Shown: positions 17,329-26,247 of the stretch, one piece after another
How the letters are laid out: each line of letters starts with the position of its first letter
Numbering within the stretch: the stretch's first letter is position 1
Assembly (NCBI RefSeq): GCF_023283945.1
Contig: NZ_JAKIKW010000032.1
Coordinates: forward strand, 1 to 40,144
DNA length: 40,144 bases
DNA from: Shewanella gelidimarina
GTDB lineage: Bacteria; Pseudomonadota; Gammaproteobacteria; Enterobacterales; Shewanellaceae
Direction of reading: 5' to 3'
Notes under the pieces: generated by a model
Seen by the model: only the letters and a program-made list of their open reading frames with translations
What the model was told of the DNA's origin: nothing
Database searches by the model: none
Made by a program: the position numbers and the translations under genes

Positions 17329-18249
17329 GTGGATAAATTCTCTGATATGGAAATGTTTGTAAGCATTGTGAAACATCAAGGGCTGGCAGCGGCAGGGCGT
17401 GATATTGGTCTTTCTCCTGCCACAATGACGGCAAGGCTTCAGGCACTTGAAGAAAGGTATGCGGTGAAGATGCTTAATCGAAGTACCCGACATATCTCTC
17501 TGACAGATCCGGGGGCTTTGTACTACAAGGCGTGTATTGAGATCTTAGATAATGTCAGTGAAACTGAGGCTCTGATCCAGAATGGTGTTAAGGAGGTGAA
17601 AGGTTCACTGAAAATAGCGGCGCCAAAGGATGTCGGTAAACAATATATTCTTCCTATACTGTCTGAGTTTTGTAACCAGTATCCCGATGTAGTGCCCTAT
17701 CTATATTTGAATGATAATATCTCCAATATTGCCGAATCGGGTATGGATATCGTTATTCGGTATGGTGAGCTAGCTGATAGCAGCTTGATATCACGACAAT
17801 TGTCGGCCAGTAGGCGAGTGCTATGCGCATCGCCAGAGTACCTCAAAAAACATGGAACACCATTAACACCACAGGATTTGGTGAAGCATCACTGCCTTGC
17901 AATGCTGCGCAGTAATGAGGAGTTAAAGACATGGCATTTTCAAGATAAAGATAAGAGGAATTCAATCACTGTTGTACCAAAGCGTTTTTCGGATGACGGT
18001 GAGGTTATCCGATGTTGGGCATTGGAAGGGGCTGGAATAGCGCTTAAATCAGCTTTAGATATCCAAGATGATATTGATAATCTACGCCTTGTCACTGTGC
18101 TCAATGGATACATGAAGAACTTCAATGCATCGACGTCAGTCTCGAGTGCAGACTTGAATGTGGTGTACATCAGTAAGCAATATCAACCTAAAAGAATTAG
18201 GTTGTTCTTAGATTTTTTGATTGATAAGTTCCATGACCAATCAGGCTAA
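17329..18249 (+). CDS. LysR-family transcriptional regulator
   Basis: The 306-residue frame begins with a GTG at 17329, and an ATG at 17347 is a possible alternative. The N-terminal helix-turn-helix is seen as MEMFVSIVKHQGLAAAGRDIGLS followed by ATMTARLQALEERY, then NRSTRHISLTDPG. The rest is a type 2 substrate-binding effector domain (LKIAAPKDVGKQYILPILSEF onward). It belongs to the large CrgA/AaeR-like branch. It is divergent from the SDR-MFS pair with a repeat-bearing 116-bp gap, so it most likely controls that pair. The effector is not known. Confidence 0.9.
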   Translation: MDKFSDMEMFVSIVKHQGLAAAGRDIGLSPATMTARLQALEERYAVKMLNRSTRHISLTDPGALYYKACIEILDNVSETEALIQNGVKEVKGSLKIAAPKDVGKQYILPILSEFCNQYPDVVPYLYLNDNISNIAESGMDIVIRYGELADSSLISRQLSASRRVLCASPEYLKKHGTPLTPQDLVKHHCLAMLRSNEELKTWHFQDKDKRNSITVVPKRFSDDGEVIRCWALEGAGIALKSALDIQDDIDNLRLVTVLNGYMKNFNASTSVSSADLNVVYISKQYQPKRIRLFLDFLIDKFHDQSG

Positions 18250-18961
18250 TACGACGAAAACCGCTTATTTGGCATTTTAATGATTCAACCCATAGCTCCC
18301 CGATTTGGCCACTTATCAATAGCCGGTTAACCTCCAACATCAACATCAACGACTGTTCTTTCGCTATTGTCGATGACGTTACCATTGTGCAAGCCCACTT
18401 CGTTGTTGCAGTAACTTAAAGGGAATAACCATTTCTATATTAATGCGTCTAGAATTGAGCTCGCACACCGCCTCTGAAACGAGCATCTTCAAGTAGAATG
18501 GGTATATATCTGCACAGTCATGAGGCTTGTCTAAGTCACAGCCGCTTTCCAAGCCCCTAATACTATTTCTTATGATGTTTGTAATGAATTTCATGACGAT
18601 GTAGCGTGGTTTAGGCTGATTATCTCCACAGATTAAACATTTACACTCTCCCTATAAATTATTCGAGAGTGAATTATGACAATTTCAAATAACACTAAAC
18701 CCGCTAGTCGCTTAACGTCTTTATCGCTTGATTTAGCACCATATCCCTTAGTCACCACTGAAACCATAAAGGCAAGAGTAGAGGCTACTAATGGTCTGTC
18801 TTCCGCTTATCTTGATACCACTCTGAGTGGCTTGAAGCACCTGTTCATGAAGTGATTTAGCTTGAAAATCATTAGTGATGAATAAGGATTAAACACCGAT
18901 AAGTCAATGGTGCTTATTAAGTAACGTAGTAATAAAAAGACAGGTTACAAAGGAAATATAA
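18250..18961. other. Intergenic region before gltS
   Basis: This 712-bp stretch holds one possible small gene on the plus strand (18676-18855). A 71-codon minus-strand frame at 18379-18594 has no ribosome-binding site and no family that I recognise. The rest is unassigned. Confidence 0.45.
18676..18855 (+). CDS. Possible small protein, 59 residues
   Basis: An ATG at 18676 with GAGAG eight bases before it opens a frame of 59 codons that ends with TGA at 18853. The product begins MTISNNTKPASRLTSLSLDL and ends GLKHLFMK. It has no signal peptide or membrane segment. I do not recognise a family. It could be a small regulatory protein or the remnant of a longer gene. It lies 106 bp before gltS on the same strand. 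Confidence 0.35.
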   Translation: MTISNNTKPASRLTSLSLDLAPYPLVTTETIKARVEATNGLSSAYLDTTLSGLKHLFMK

Positions 18962-20194
18962 ATGCAGACCGAAATAGTCAACGTACCCCCTTTTGTCGCT
19001 TTTACCGTCGCGATTATGGTGCTGTTCTACGGCAAATATCTTACGATGAAATATGAATTCTTGCGTAAATACAGTATCCCAGAGCCAGTAGTTGGTGGTT
19101 TTGCTTGTGCTGTTTCAGTGGGGGGACTGTATTACTTTTTTGGCTATCAACTGACTTTTGAGTTGGAAGTTATGGAGTGGTTACTCGTTTATTTCTTTAC
19201 GGGTATCGGCTTAAGAGCGGATATTAAGACGTTATTAAAAGGCGGAAAGCCTCTGTTACTCCTGCTTTTATTAGCCTCTAGTTATATTGTAATGCAAAAT
19301 ATTCTAGGGGTGACTATCGCCAGCTTATTTGGACTCGATCCTAAGGCTGGCTTGATGTCGGGCTCGGTAGCATTAACGGGGGGAGTGGGTACAACCATGG
19401 CGTGGGCCCCTACATTTGTGAAAGAGCTTGGCATTGCGAATGCGACTGAACTAGGCGTTGCGTCTAATACCTTAGGGCTTATTGGTGCCTGTTGTATTGG
19501 GGGGCCGATTGCCGCCTATTTAATTAAACGTCATAAGCTTGAGGTCAGCGCGAGTGATGATCTCACTATTGGTGCTCGCCATGAATCTGAAGCGGCAGGT
19601 ATCAGTGTTACTTATTTTGGTGTGTTGCGTGCGTGGTTGTGGTTAAACGTATCAATGATGCTTGGTTATAGTTTGAATGAAGCGTTGCAAGCGGCGGAAG
19701 TTAAATTACCGCTGTTTGTAGCGTGTCTGTTGGCGGGCATCGTCGTTGGTAACTTCGGTCGTTGGGCATTAGGTTACTTAAACCGGCCTACATTACATAA
19801 CTATGCTGAAGAAGCAGAGCAAGGTTTAACGCTCATTTCTGATCTTTGTTTGGGGATGTTTTTAACCATGGCATTGATGAGCCTGCAGATCTGGAAGCTT
19901 GAGGGCAGCTTTGTTTATATTTGTACCGTTGTGGGACTACAAATCTTGATGTCTGCGTTGTTCACTACTTTTGTTGTGTTCAGAGTCATGGGGAAAGACT
20001 ATGGCGCTGCCGTTATTTGTGCCGGTTTTGGTGGTGTAACGCTTGGCTCAACTGCCACTGCTATTGTTAATATGCAGGCGGTAACACAGCAATATGGTGC
20101 AGCTCGTCAGGCATTTATTGTTGTGCCATTAGTCTGTGGGTTCTTTATCGACATTGTTAACGCGATGGTGATTAATTTTATGGTTTACTTCTAA
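18962..20194 (+). CDS. gltS: Sodium/glutamate symporter GltS
   Basis: The 410-residue membrane protein matches the ESS (GltS) family: FYGKYLTMKYEFLRKYSIPEPVVGGF at about 23-48, the pore-loop type sequences ALTGGVGTTMAWAP and GFGGVTLGSTATAIVNM in the two halves, and a charged central loop around residues 185-215. GltS takes up glutamate with sodium across the inner membrane, and the two glycine/serine-rich loops form the reentrant binding site. The AAAGGAAAT ribosome-binding site sits right before the ATG. The gene is monocistronic. A MITE begins eight bases after its stop. Confidence 0.92.
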   Translation: MQTEIVNVPPFVAFTVAIMVLFYGKYLTMKYEFLRKYSIPEPVVGGFACAVSVGGLYYFFGYQLTFELEVMEWLLVYFFTGIGLRADIKTLLKGGKPLLLLLLLASSYIVMQNILGVTIASLFGLDPKAGLMSGSVALTGGVGTTMAWAPTFVKELGIANATELGVASNTLGLIGACCIGGPIAAYLIKRHKLEVSASDDLTIGARHESEAAGISVTYFGVLRAWLWLNVSMMLGYSLNEALQAAEVKLPLFVACLLAGIVVGNFGRWALGYLNRPTLHNYAEEAEQGLTLISDLCLGMFLTMALMSLQIWKLEGSFVYICTVVGLQILMSALFTTFVVFRVMGKDYGAAVICAGFGGVTLGSTATAIVNMQAVTQQYGAARQAFIVVPLVCGFFIDIVNAMVINFMVYF

Positions 20195-20201
20195 TGCTAT
20201 A

Positions 20202-20483
20202 ATACCAATTGCATTAAGTATTTGACCAATTCAGAGCGCCTCAGACTTTTCAATTCAAGGCACATTGGTGAAGAAATGGTTATTCCCTTTTAAGCTAATG
20301 CAAAGCAGAAGTGGAAAGTCTGAGTCCCTCACGTAGTGCGGCCGACGTTTAAATCAAATGGCAAAGCCCTTTAAGCTTCGTTGTGGGCTTTGGATATAGA
20401 ATAACTATTAGCTTCAATCCCCCATCTTGCCTACAGGGCTTTGAATTCCCGCTGAATGGTCAAACTTTTAATGCAATTGGTAT
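20202..20483. mobile_element. MITE-like non-autonomous element, 282 bp
   Basis: The ends are 26-bp terminal inverted repeats with 23 matches: ATACCAATTGCATTAA...TTTGACC at 20202-20227 and its reverse complement at 20458-20483. The inside codes for nothing but has further inverted parts, such as CTCAGACTTTTC near 20231 matched by GAAAGTCTGAG near 20313, so the element can fold. Size, ends and lack of coding fit a MITE mobilised by a transposase elsewhere in the genome. Confidence 0.8.
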
Positions 20484-20547
20484 AACACGGTTTTGAATTC
20501 GCGAGAGCGCTCATACAAAGAGAATATAGTGATTACTGTCCAGCACA

Positions 20548-20583
20548 AAATAATAACTATGACCCCCATAGTTATTATTTTTT
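20548..20583. terminator. Bidirectional terminator between gltS and the TDT gene
   Basis: AAATAATAACTATG (20548-20561) pairs perfectly with CATAGTTATTATTT (20567-20580) around a five-base loop, followed by more T. The A/T-rich ends serve as U-runs on both strands. It can end both the gltS transcript and the minus-strand gene at 20693. The MITE now separates gltS from it. Confidence 0.75.
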
Positions 20584-20692
20584 GGAGTGCTGGCGTTGAA
20601 GATATCACAGCAAATGTTTAACGCTTGAGTGCTGATTTAGATAGCCTTCAGAATAATGTCATGAGGAGTAGGAGTCAGTGAATTGCCCTTAC

Positions 20693-21808
20693 TTATTTGC
20701 CTTTTTTCGATACAGCGTGTACTGCTACGGTCTGATTTTTAATGATATGTCCCTTTTTTATTCCTTTGATAGTGCCTACAGCGGCAACGATCCAAGAAAT
20801 AAATAGGCCTATAAATAAAATGACGGCCGCCCATCGAAATACATCCAAATCGGTATGGATTGCCAGCTGAATCGTCCCGGTTACGCAAGTGCCGACAGGG
20901 AATGTGAATGCCCACCACGTTAACGCAAAAGGCATCTTATTACGCAGCGCGCGTAAAGTGAGTAGGCTTACTAATATTGACCAAAAAAAGGCGAATCCCC
21001 AAACCGGCACACCATAAATAATCGCCATATTATTCATGGTGTCGGCAATAGGACCTTCAACAACAAGTAATGCCGCAGTCCCTAATGCCCCCGCCGCAGT
21101 AATCGACTGCCCTAGCGGTCCCAATACTATCCAAAGAGTGGGGACTCGAGCACCACCAGAAGTGCCAGAATGCGCTAAACGACTCCAGATCATGGTGATA
21201 ATAATGAAGGCACTAAACAAACTCACCCCAAACATGGCATAACAACCATAAAGCATCAGTTGCTGTATCTCAGGATTGGCTACATAGGGGATAAGCATTG
21301 CCCCTATTGCGGCAGACACCATCGGCGGAACCACAGGCATCAGCCAGCCACCAAAAGCACCGTCATCACGCACTTCATAGTAGGTGAATAAACGATAGGG
21401 AATGGCAATGGAGACGATTAGACCACTCACCGTACCTAAGATCCAAAGTGCCCACGCTATTGTTAACGTTGTCGGCTCTGAAAAAAGATGGTTACCATAT
21501 AAAATGGTTCCGCCTGCCACGGTTAATAATGCCATCGGAGGCGCACCGAAAAACTGTGCCATGATCGGATCATTCAATTGGCGCTTTAGGATATGAGGCT
21601 TGACTATGGCTTGCAGGATTTTAAGTAATACCATGACTATGAGCATTAAAAATGCCAACAGCCAAATAGCGATTCCGACGTTGGTTAACGACTTACCAAT
21701 AAAAGGTAAGTTAGCCAGTGCATTTGCAATAATGCCGGTGCCCATCACAGAGGCAAACCAGTTGGGTCCGATTTCGGTGCTTAATTCTACTTGATCATTT
21801 TCAGTCAT
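20693..21808 (-). CDS. TDT family transporter (TehA/SLAC1-type)
   Basis: The 371-residue protein has about ten membrane segments and the TDT start pattern IGPNWFASVMGTGIIANAL at 13-31, shared by TehA, Mae1-type malate permeases and SSU1 sulfite exporters. Other marks are VPPMVSAAIGAML and WWAFTFPVGTC in later helices, which fit the SLAC1-like pore fold. The substrate could be a C4-dicarboxylate, tellurite, sulfite or another anion, and the sequence does not decide. It is monocistronic on the minus strand, its promoter lies in the 21809-22056 gap, and no regulator gene is attached. Confidence 0.88.
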   Translation of the reverse strand: MTENDQVELSTEIGPNWFASVMGTGIIANALANLPFIGKSLTNVGIAIWLLAFLMLIVMVLLKILQAIVKPHILKRQLNDPIMAQFFGAPPMALLTVAGGTILYGNHLFSEPTTLTIAWALWILGTVSGLIVSIAIPYRLFTYYEVRDDGAFGGWLMPVVPPMVSAAIGAMLIPYVANPEIQQLMLYGCYAMFGVSLFSAFIIITMIWSRLAHSGTSGGARVPTLWIVLGPLGQSITAAGALGTAALLVVEGPIADTMNNMAIIYGVPVWGFAFFWSILVSLLTLRALRNKMPFALTWWAFTFPVGTCVTGTIQLAIHTDLDVFRWAAVILFIGLFISWIVAAVGTIKGIKKGHIIKNQTVAVHAVSKKGK

Positions 21809-22056
21809 AGTTAGGTTTTTGTCTTTGTTAATCTGACGGGGAGTTATAAATTTAATGTTAGTATATATAAGGATAAGTAGTAATTCTGTTGTTCGAGATA
21901 ATATTTATAATAATGAGCTACTTCAGAGTAATTACTGAATAGAAAACTTAATTCTAGTACTGAAGCTTTACGACTATGTCATTAAGAATCGAGTAAACTT
22001 AAGCTGGATTCAAGTAATGATTAAATCGGTGCAGAGTAAACTTTTGAAATACAGTT

Positions 22057-22476
22057 ATGAATGAAGCCATCACAATTTCACTGCCGTCCCTTATTCACCG
22101 AATAGGAAGGGATGCCGTCAATCGAGCCAAAGTTGTTGCTAGCCAGTATCGCTGCGAGCTTAAACGTGTTCGGCGCTCCAGAAACTGGGGGCTCTCTGGT
22201 GAGGCGATCAACATTCAATCATTTGCAGGGCAGTTGAAAGCGGAGTCATTAACAGCGCTGGAGTTGAAGACGATTGATGAGAGGGGATTTCGTTATCTTG
22301 TTCAAAAGATTGAAACTGCCTTGCTTGATCATGCTGACAAGTTGGAACCTTTAACGGTAAAGTTAATTCGTTTAATTAACGAAAATCCCAACATCACCTT
22401 GGCCGAATTGATACACGTCACCGATTGCACCATGAGTGAAGCCAGAACCGCTCGTTTTGATGCCGACTCTTGGTAG
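22057..22476 (+). CDS. Ribosome-recycling-factor-like small protein
   Basis: The 139-residue protein begins MNEAITISLPSLIHRIGRD and ends with a C-terminal part NITLAELIHVTDCTMSEARTARFDA, a possible helix-turn-helix-like element. I recall close relatives in Shewanella and Vibrio annotated as ribosome recycling factor family proteins. It is shorter than true Frr (about 185 residues), and I do not see the Frr core, so that name is only a label. It is basic in the middle (RCELKRVRRSRNWG), which could bind nucleic acid. It lies alone between two minus-strand membrane protein genes. A decayed piece of a relative sits behind glnD at 15195-15246. Confidence 0.7.
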   Translation: MNEAITISLPSLIHRIGRDAVNRAKVVASQYRCELKRVRRSRNWGLSGEAINIQSFAGQLKAESLTALELKTIDERGFRYLVQKIETALLDHADKLEPLTVKLIRLINENPNITLAELIHVTDCTMSEARTARFDADSW

Positions 22477-22547
22477 TGCGGCATCTCAACGACAGGGCTT
22501 GGTATTAAGTTGAATGTGTATGGATGGACCTCGTTAATGCTATTTGG

Positions 22548-23165
22548 CTAACCTATGCTACTGACAACCGCCGTTATCCCATCGATTAGCATTTGTACAC
22601 CGATTACCGACAAAATTAACCCCATTAGCCGAGTCACTATACTCAGTCCATTCTCACCGATTGCAGCAATGATCTTAGAGGAAAAAACAAAACAGATAAA
22701 AGTGATAAGACAGAGCGCAGCAAAGGCAACAACTGTGACCGTAATCTCTCCCCATCCTCCCGCCGCCGAATAATTCATCGCCGTTGCAATCGTTCCAGGT
22801 CCGGCAAGCAGTGGTACCGCAAGCGGTGATACAGCCACGTCCGAATCGTTAGCGGGTTCAGCTGTATGCAGCTTTGAGCTTTTTCCATGCAGCATATGGT
22901 ATCCGACTAGAAATACCAGAATACCGCCCGCGATGCGCAATGCTGGCAGGGTTATTCCAAACAGGTTGAAGATTGATTTACCTAAAAGCGAAAAGAGTAC
23001 AATGATAATAAAAGTGATGGTTAACGATTTTATTGCGGTTTTAGTTTGCTCTGCTTTGCTCATACTGGCAGTTAACCCTGCAAAGACGGTTGTATTTGCA
23101 ATCGGATTCATAATGGCAAAAAAGGCCATGAAAACCGCTAATGAATGGGCAAGTAATTGACTCAT
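22548..23165 (-). CDS. MarC family integral membrane protein
   Basis: The 205-residue protein has six hydrophobic segments in the MarC/YhgN/YchE pattern: FFAIMNPIANTTVFAGLTASM at 16-36, LRIAGGILVFLVGYHML, and SPLAVPLLAGPGTIATAM at about 111-128, the conserved second-half motif. It sits in the inner membrane. MarC-type proteins were once linked to multidrug resistance but have no proven function. It stands alone on the minus strand. No regulator gene is adjacent. Confidence 0.9.
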   Translation of the reverse strand: MSQLLAHSLAVFMAFFAIMNPIANTTVFAGLTASMSKAEQTKTAIKSLTITFIIIVLFSLLGKSIFNLFGITLPALRIAGGILVFLVGYHMLHGKSSKLHTAEPANDSDVAVSPLAVPLLAGPGTIATAMNYSAAGGWGEITVTVVAFAALCLITFICFVFSSKIIAAIGENGLSIVTRLMGLILSVIGVQMLIDGITAVVSSIG

Positions 23166-23380
23166 TTGTTTCTCTTCCTTGGTTTGTTAACGGCCTAAGT
23201 CGTTCTAGGGTATCAGTGTAAAAGCTTTGCTTTCTGAAAGAGTAGCCAGTGGCATTGATACTCTTATAGAACCCCCATAACGGGAGTGAAAGTAAACTCT
23301 ATTCTATTGCTTTAAAGGAAGCTAGTCGGCGACCAATATTAGCAGAATGAATTTATAGCTTGGGGATGCGCTGCTTATTA

Positions 23381-23457
23381 ATGACGAATGACGAATGACG
23401 AATGACGAATGACGAATGACGAATGACGAATGACGAATGATGAATGATGAATGATGA
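23381..23457. repeat. Tandem heptamer array, 11 units
   Basis: Eight perfect ATGACGA units are followed by three ATGATGA units and a partial one. The array has one clean transition between the two unit types. It lies outside genes, 216 bp after the marC gene start side and 290 bp from the PACE gene end. Such arrays change length by slipped-strand replication. Confidence 0.95.
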
Positions 23458-23653
23458 ATGATGGCTTGAAATTGAGAGTTAGCTGCGGGGGAGTTGCCAT
23501 CGAGAGGTAACAAGTCACTTAGATTAATCCATATCTGCACAATATTGCGTTCTGCACTCGTTACTCTTTACATGGAAATAGGACTAGCGGCCAGAGAAGC
23601 CGCTTACCTGTATCTCTTGGGGGAAAGTCCTAGATTAGCAAGGTATGGTGGCT

Positions 23654-23686
23654 AAGTGAGTTCAACGTCTTACGCTGAACTCACTT
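23654..23686. terminator. Hairpin downstream of the PACE gene
   Basis: AAGTGAGTTCA (23654-23664) pairs with TGAACTCACTT (23676-23686), and CGT/ACG inside adds to the stem. No U-run follows on either strand, so it is a possible terminator or 3'-end stabiliser only. Confidence 0.45.
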
Positions 23687-23746
23687 ACTGTTGCTTATGA
23701 TGAAGCGTATTAGCGTTAGCAATTGATGATGGCTTCCACCAGATGC

Positions 23747-24187
23747 TTATCTAGGGAGGGCATTGCTCACTTCTGCGCTGCTGCTGAAGAAACGCTCACG
23801 CAGCAGGTCATAACACCAGTTGTAGACAATTGCGTATACCAAGAAGAAAATGACAACACCGATATCCATGATAAATACGGTCCAAAAATCTAGCTGTAGC
23901 ACCCACATCATCAAGGGGAGCGTGACCACAATCATGCCGATCTCAAAACCAAACCCATGGCTTAAACGCATTTTAAATGAGCGTTCAATGCGATTGTTTC
24001 CGAATATGCGGTCAAATCCTAAGTTGTAAACGTAATTCCAACCCATGGCGATTAACGACAGACCGATAGCTAAACCTGTCACCGATGTTGCCCCTGCATC
24101 GGTAAAAATGCTGGCGGCAGTGATCACAAATACTAAGGCAATCGCTTCAAATAATACGCTGTGGAAAATACGCTCTTTTGTGTTCAT
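23747..24187 (-). CDS. PACE family efflux protein (AceI-like)
   Basis: I choose the start at 24187 (MNTKERIFHSVLFEAIAL...) because GAG lies before it; a start at 24199 would add four residues. The 146-residue protein has four membrane helices arranged as two BTP units: RIFHSVLFEAIALVFV and the repeated RSFKMRLSHGFGFEIGMIVVT. Glu14 matches the membrane-embedded glutamate essential in AceI. Members export biocides such as chlorhexidine or small amines (natural substrates include short diamines) by proton exchange. A LysR gene lies divergently next to it, as with aceI-aceR, and probably activates it. Confidence 0.88.
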   Translation of the reverse strand: MNTKERIFHSVLFEAIALVFVITAASIFTDAGATSVTGLAIGLSLIAMGWNYVYNLGFDRIFGNNRIERSFKMRLSHGFGFEIGMIVVTLPLMMWVLQLDFWTVFIMDIGVVIFFLVYAIVYNWCYDLLRERFFSSSAEVSNALPR

Positions 24188-24281
24188 AGTCAGTCTCATT
24201 TAGGTTGTTCAATGCTTCTTGGTTGCTATAATCATCAATTATTGCGTAAGAATAAAGTCAGTTACTATCGGGAAAAGTGAT

Positions 24282-25160
24282 ATGTATAATTTAGAGCAGC
24301 TGAGAATGTTTGTTGAAACGGCACAATCAGGGTCATTCTCGGCATGTGCTCGTAAGCTGGGTAAAGTACAGTCGGCGGTGAGTCAGGGGATCGCAAACCT
24401 TGAAATTGAGCTCAATACCACGCTGTTTGATCGCCGCAGCCGCAAACCCTCATTAACGGCTCACGGTGAGAGGCTATTGCCGTTTGCGCAAGCTATCCTG
24501 CAACAAACGTATGAACTCGACTCTGTGACTAATGCCTTAAATTCTTCCCATGAAACACAGATAAAAATGGCGGTAGATGATGCGTTGCTGCCGGTGGTGA
24601 CGAGTTTGTTGAACACGTTTGCAACGCGTTTCCCAGGTACCATCTTGGAGCTTTACGCCGTTTCAACCCCCGATGTGTTAACGCTAGTGCATACAGAACG
24701 AGCTGATTTAGGTTTGATGTTTGCCAGTAACGATTTTCCCCAAGAGGTGGATTTGTGTTACGTCGGTAGCTTGCCGTTCAATGGCGTAGTGAACCCAGCG
24801 CATCCACTGGCAAAAATGGATATCGTTACCGCAGCAGATTTGATCCCACAGCGTCAACTATTGATCCGTGGCCTTGAAGGACAAGCCTTGGCGCACAGCC
24901 CCGAGATCTCTTCACATATCTGGTGGGGCAATAGCTTTAATGCGATTAACAGCATGGTAAAAGAAGGGCTAGGATGGAGTTATATTCCAGCTTATATGGC
25001 AGAGCGATATGAGCACCAAGGGGAAATGGTACGCATGAATTTAAGCTTTGATCATAAGCCATGGCGCGTGCCGATTGATCGTGTAATGGCAAAACAAAAG
25101 GCCAGAGGCCCTGCTTTAATGTGGTTGGCTGATGCCGTCACTAATTTGTTGGATGAATAG
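24282..25160 (+). CDS. LysR-family regulator, probable activator of the PACE gene
   Basis: I place the start at 24282 (MYNLEQLRMFVETAQ...), with GGGAAAAG just before it. The longer frame from 24219 would begin in the promoter. The 292-residue protein has the LysR helix-turn-helix: SFSACARKLGKVQSAVSQGIANLE, then LFDRRSRKPSLTAHGERLL. The effector domain follows from about residue 90. It is divergent from the PACE gene, with about 94 bp between starts. The layout resembles aceR-aceI of Acinetobacter, where AceR binds the efflux substrate and activates aceI. It ends facing another LysR gene. Confidence 0.9.
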   Translation: MYNLEQLRMFVETAQSGSFSACARKLGKVQSAVSQGIANLEIELNTTLFDRRSRKPSLTAHGERLLPFAQAILQQTYELDSVTNALNSSHETQIKMAVDDALLPVVTSLLNTFATRFPGTILELYAVSTPDVLTLVHTERADLGLMFASNDFPQEVDLCYVGSLPFNGVVNPAHPLAKMDIVTAADLIPQRQLLIRGLEGQALAHSPEISSHIWWGNSFNAINSMVKEGLGWSYIPAYMAERYEHQGEMVRMNLSFDHKPWRVPIDRVMAKQKARGPALMWLADAVTNLLDE

Positions 25161-25274
25161 GGGCTGCACCAAAAAGTAGATTGTTGCCATTCTCGTCACA
25201 AGATTTATCAGGGTTACAGCACTCGATAATCGACAATGGATAAATGACTTCGGTAACGCATAATCTAACACTCG

Positions 25275-26159
25275 TTATACCGACAGTTTGATATTTGATT
25301 CGGTAAACGTTTCTCGTAATAGCTGTACTAATACACGGGTTTTCTCTGGCAAAAATTCACGTGATGGATAGATCAAAGTTAATTTTATATCAGTGAATTT
25401 CTCCCGAGGTAGAATCGTCACAAGTTTACCGGATTTGAGTGCATCTTGGAGCAAAATGACCGGTAACAAGGCCACACCTTTACCTGTGATGGCCATGTGC
25501 TGTATCAATCCTAAATCATCGGAGCAGAGTCGGATCTTCAGATCGCCTGGTAACGCAGTCATGTTATATCGGCTCACCATGATCGGATGGTCATACAGAT
25601 GAGATAGCTCTGTAATCGCAGCATGACTATTGAGGTAATCGGCAGAGGCGACTAAGCAGCTCGGAAACCGCAACAAGTTTTGTTGAACATAATCCTCATT
25701 GGCCACTTTTACCCCTTTAGGTAATAGCTGCATATCGATGTTTTCACGCCTTAAATCGAGACTTTCCTGGCTATTAACCACATCGAGCAATACATCGGGA
25801 AAGCGTTCGAGATAATCTTCCAACAGAGAGGTAAACAGATTGGAGGTGATCAGTGCAGCAGGAACAGCTATGCGTAATGCACCTTGCAATGACTTATGTT
25901 GATTTGTCAGTAAGTTCGCTGCCTGGGCCACACTGCTGAGTGGCTGATTAACTTGTTCGTATAGCAATCGACCATTTTCAGTTAATTCAATTTTGCGCGT
26001 GGTGCGGATCAATAACTGACAACCTAACGCTTTTTCAAGTTCTTGTAAGCGGCGACTCACTTTAGAACGTTGCAGAGAGTGATGTTTCGCTGCCGCGCTG
26101 ATCCCACCATGTCGAACCGTGAGTACAAACAGGTATAGATCATCCATACTTAGCTTCAT
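25275..26159 (-). CDS. LysR-family regulator of the HlyD/DUF2955 efflux pair
   Basis: The 294-residue protein shows MDDLYLFVLTVRHGGISAAAKHHSLQRSKVSRRLQELEKALG, a LysR helix-turn-helix, and RTTRKIELTENGRLLYE right after it, then the effector domain. It belongs to the CrgA/AaeR-like branch. It is divergent from the membrane fusion protein gene at 26248, with 88 bp between them. This is the same layout as aaeR-aaeXAB in E. coli, in which the regulator senses hydroxylated aromatic acids. The inducer here is not known. Confidence 0.9.
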   Translation of the reverse strand: MKLSMDDLYLFVLTVRHGGISAAAKHHSLQRSKVSRRLQELEKALGCQLLIRTTRKIELTENGRLLYEQVNQPLSSVAQAANLLTNQHKSLQGALRIAVPAALITSNLFTSLLEDYLERFPDVLLDVVNSQESLDLRRENIDMQLLPKGVKVANEDYVQQNLLRFPSCLVASADYLNSHAAITELSHLYDHPIMVSRYNMTALPGDLKIRLCSDDLGLIQHMAITGKGVALLPVILLQDALKSGKLVTILPREKFTDIKLTLIYPSREFLPEKTRVLVQLLRETFTESNIKLSV

Positions 26160-26247
26160 TGTCCTGCCTATAGGTTGTAAGTGTCTTATTTGTCATTCTA
26201 CTTAATCTAATCCACTGTTTCTATAATAGCGTCCCTTTCAGGTTACC

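Larger units (their letters stand above)
23166..23746. other. Intergenic region with a heptamer microsatellite
   Basis: This 581-bp gap has no credible gene. A 72-codon minus-strand frame exists only because the 7-bp repeat lacks stops. It contains the tandem array at 23381-23457 and an inverted repeat at 23654-23686. Confidence 0.5.

Noticed and set aside
18379..18594. 71-codon minus-strand frame before gltS
   Set aside because: No ribosome-binding site and no recognisable family; it may be chance in a non-coding gap.
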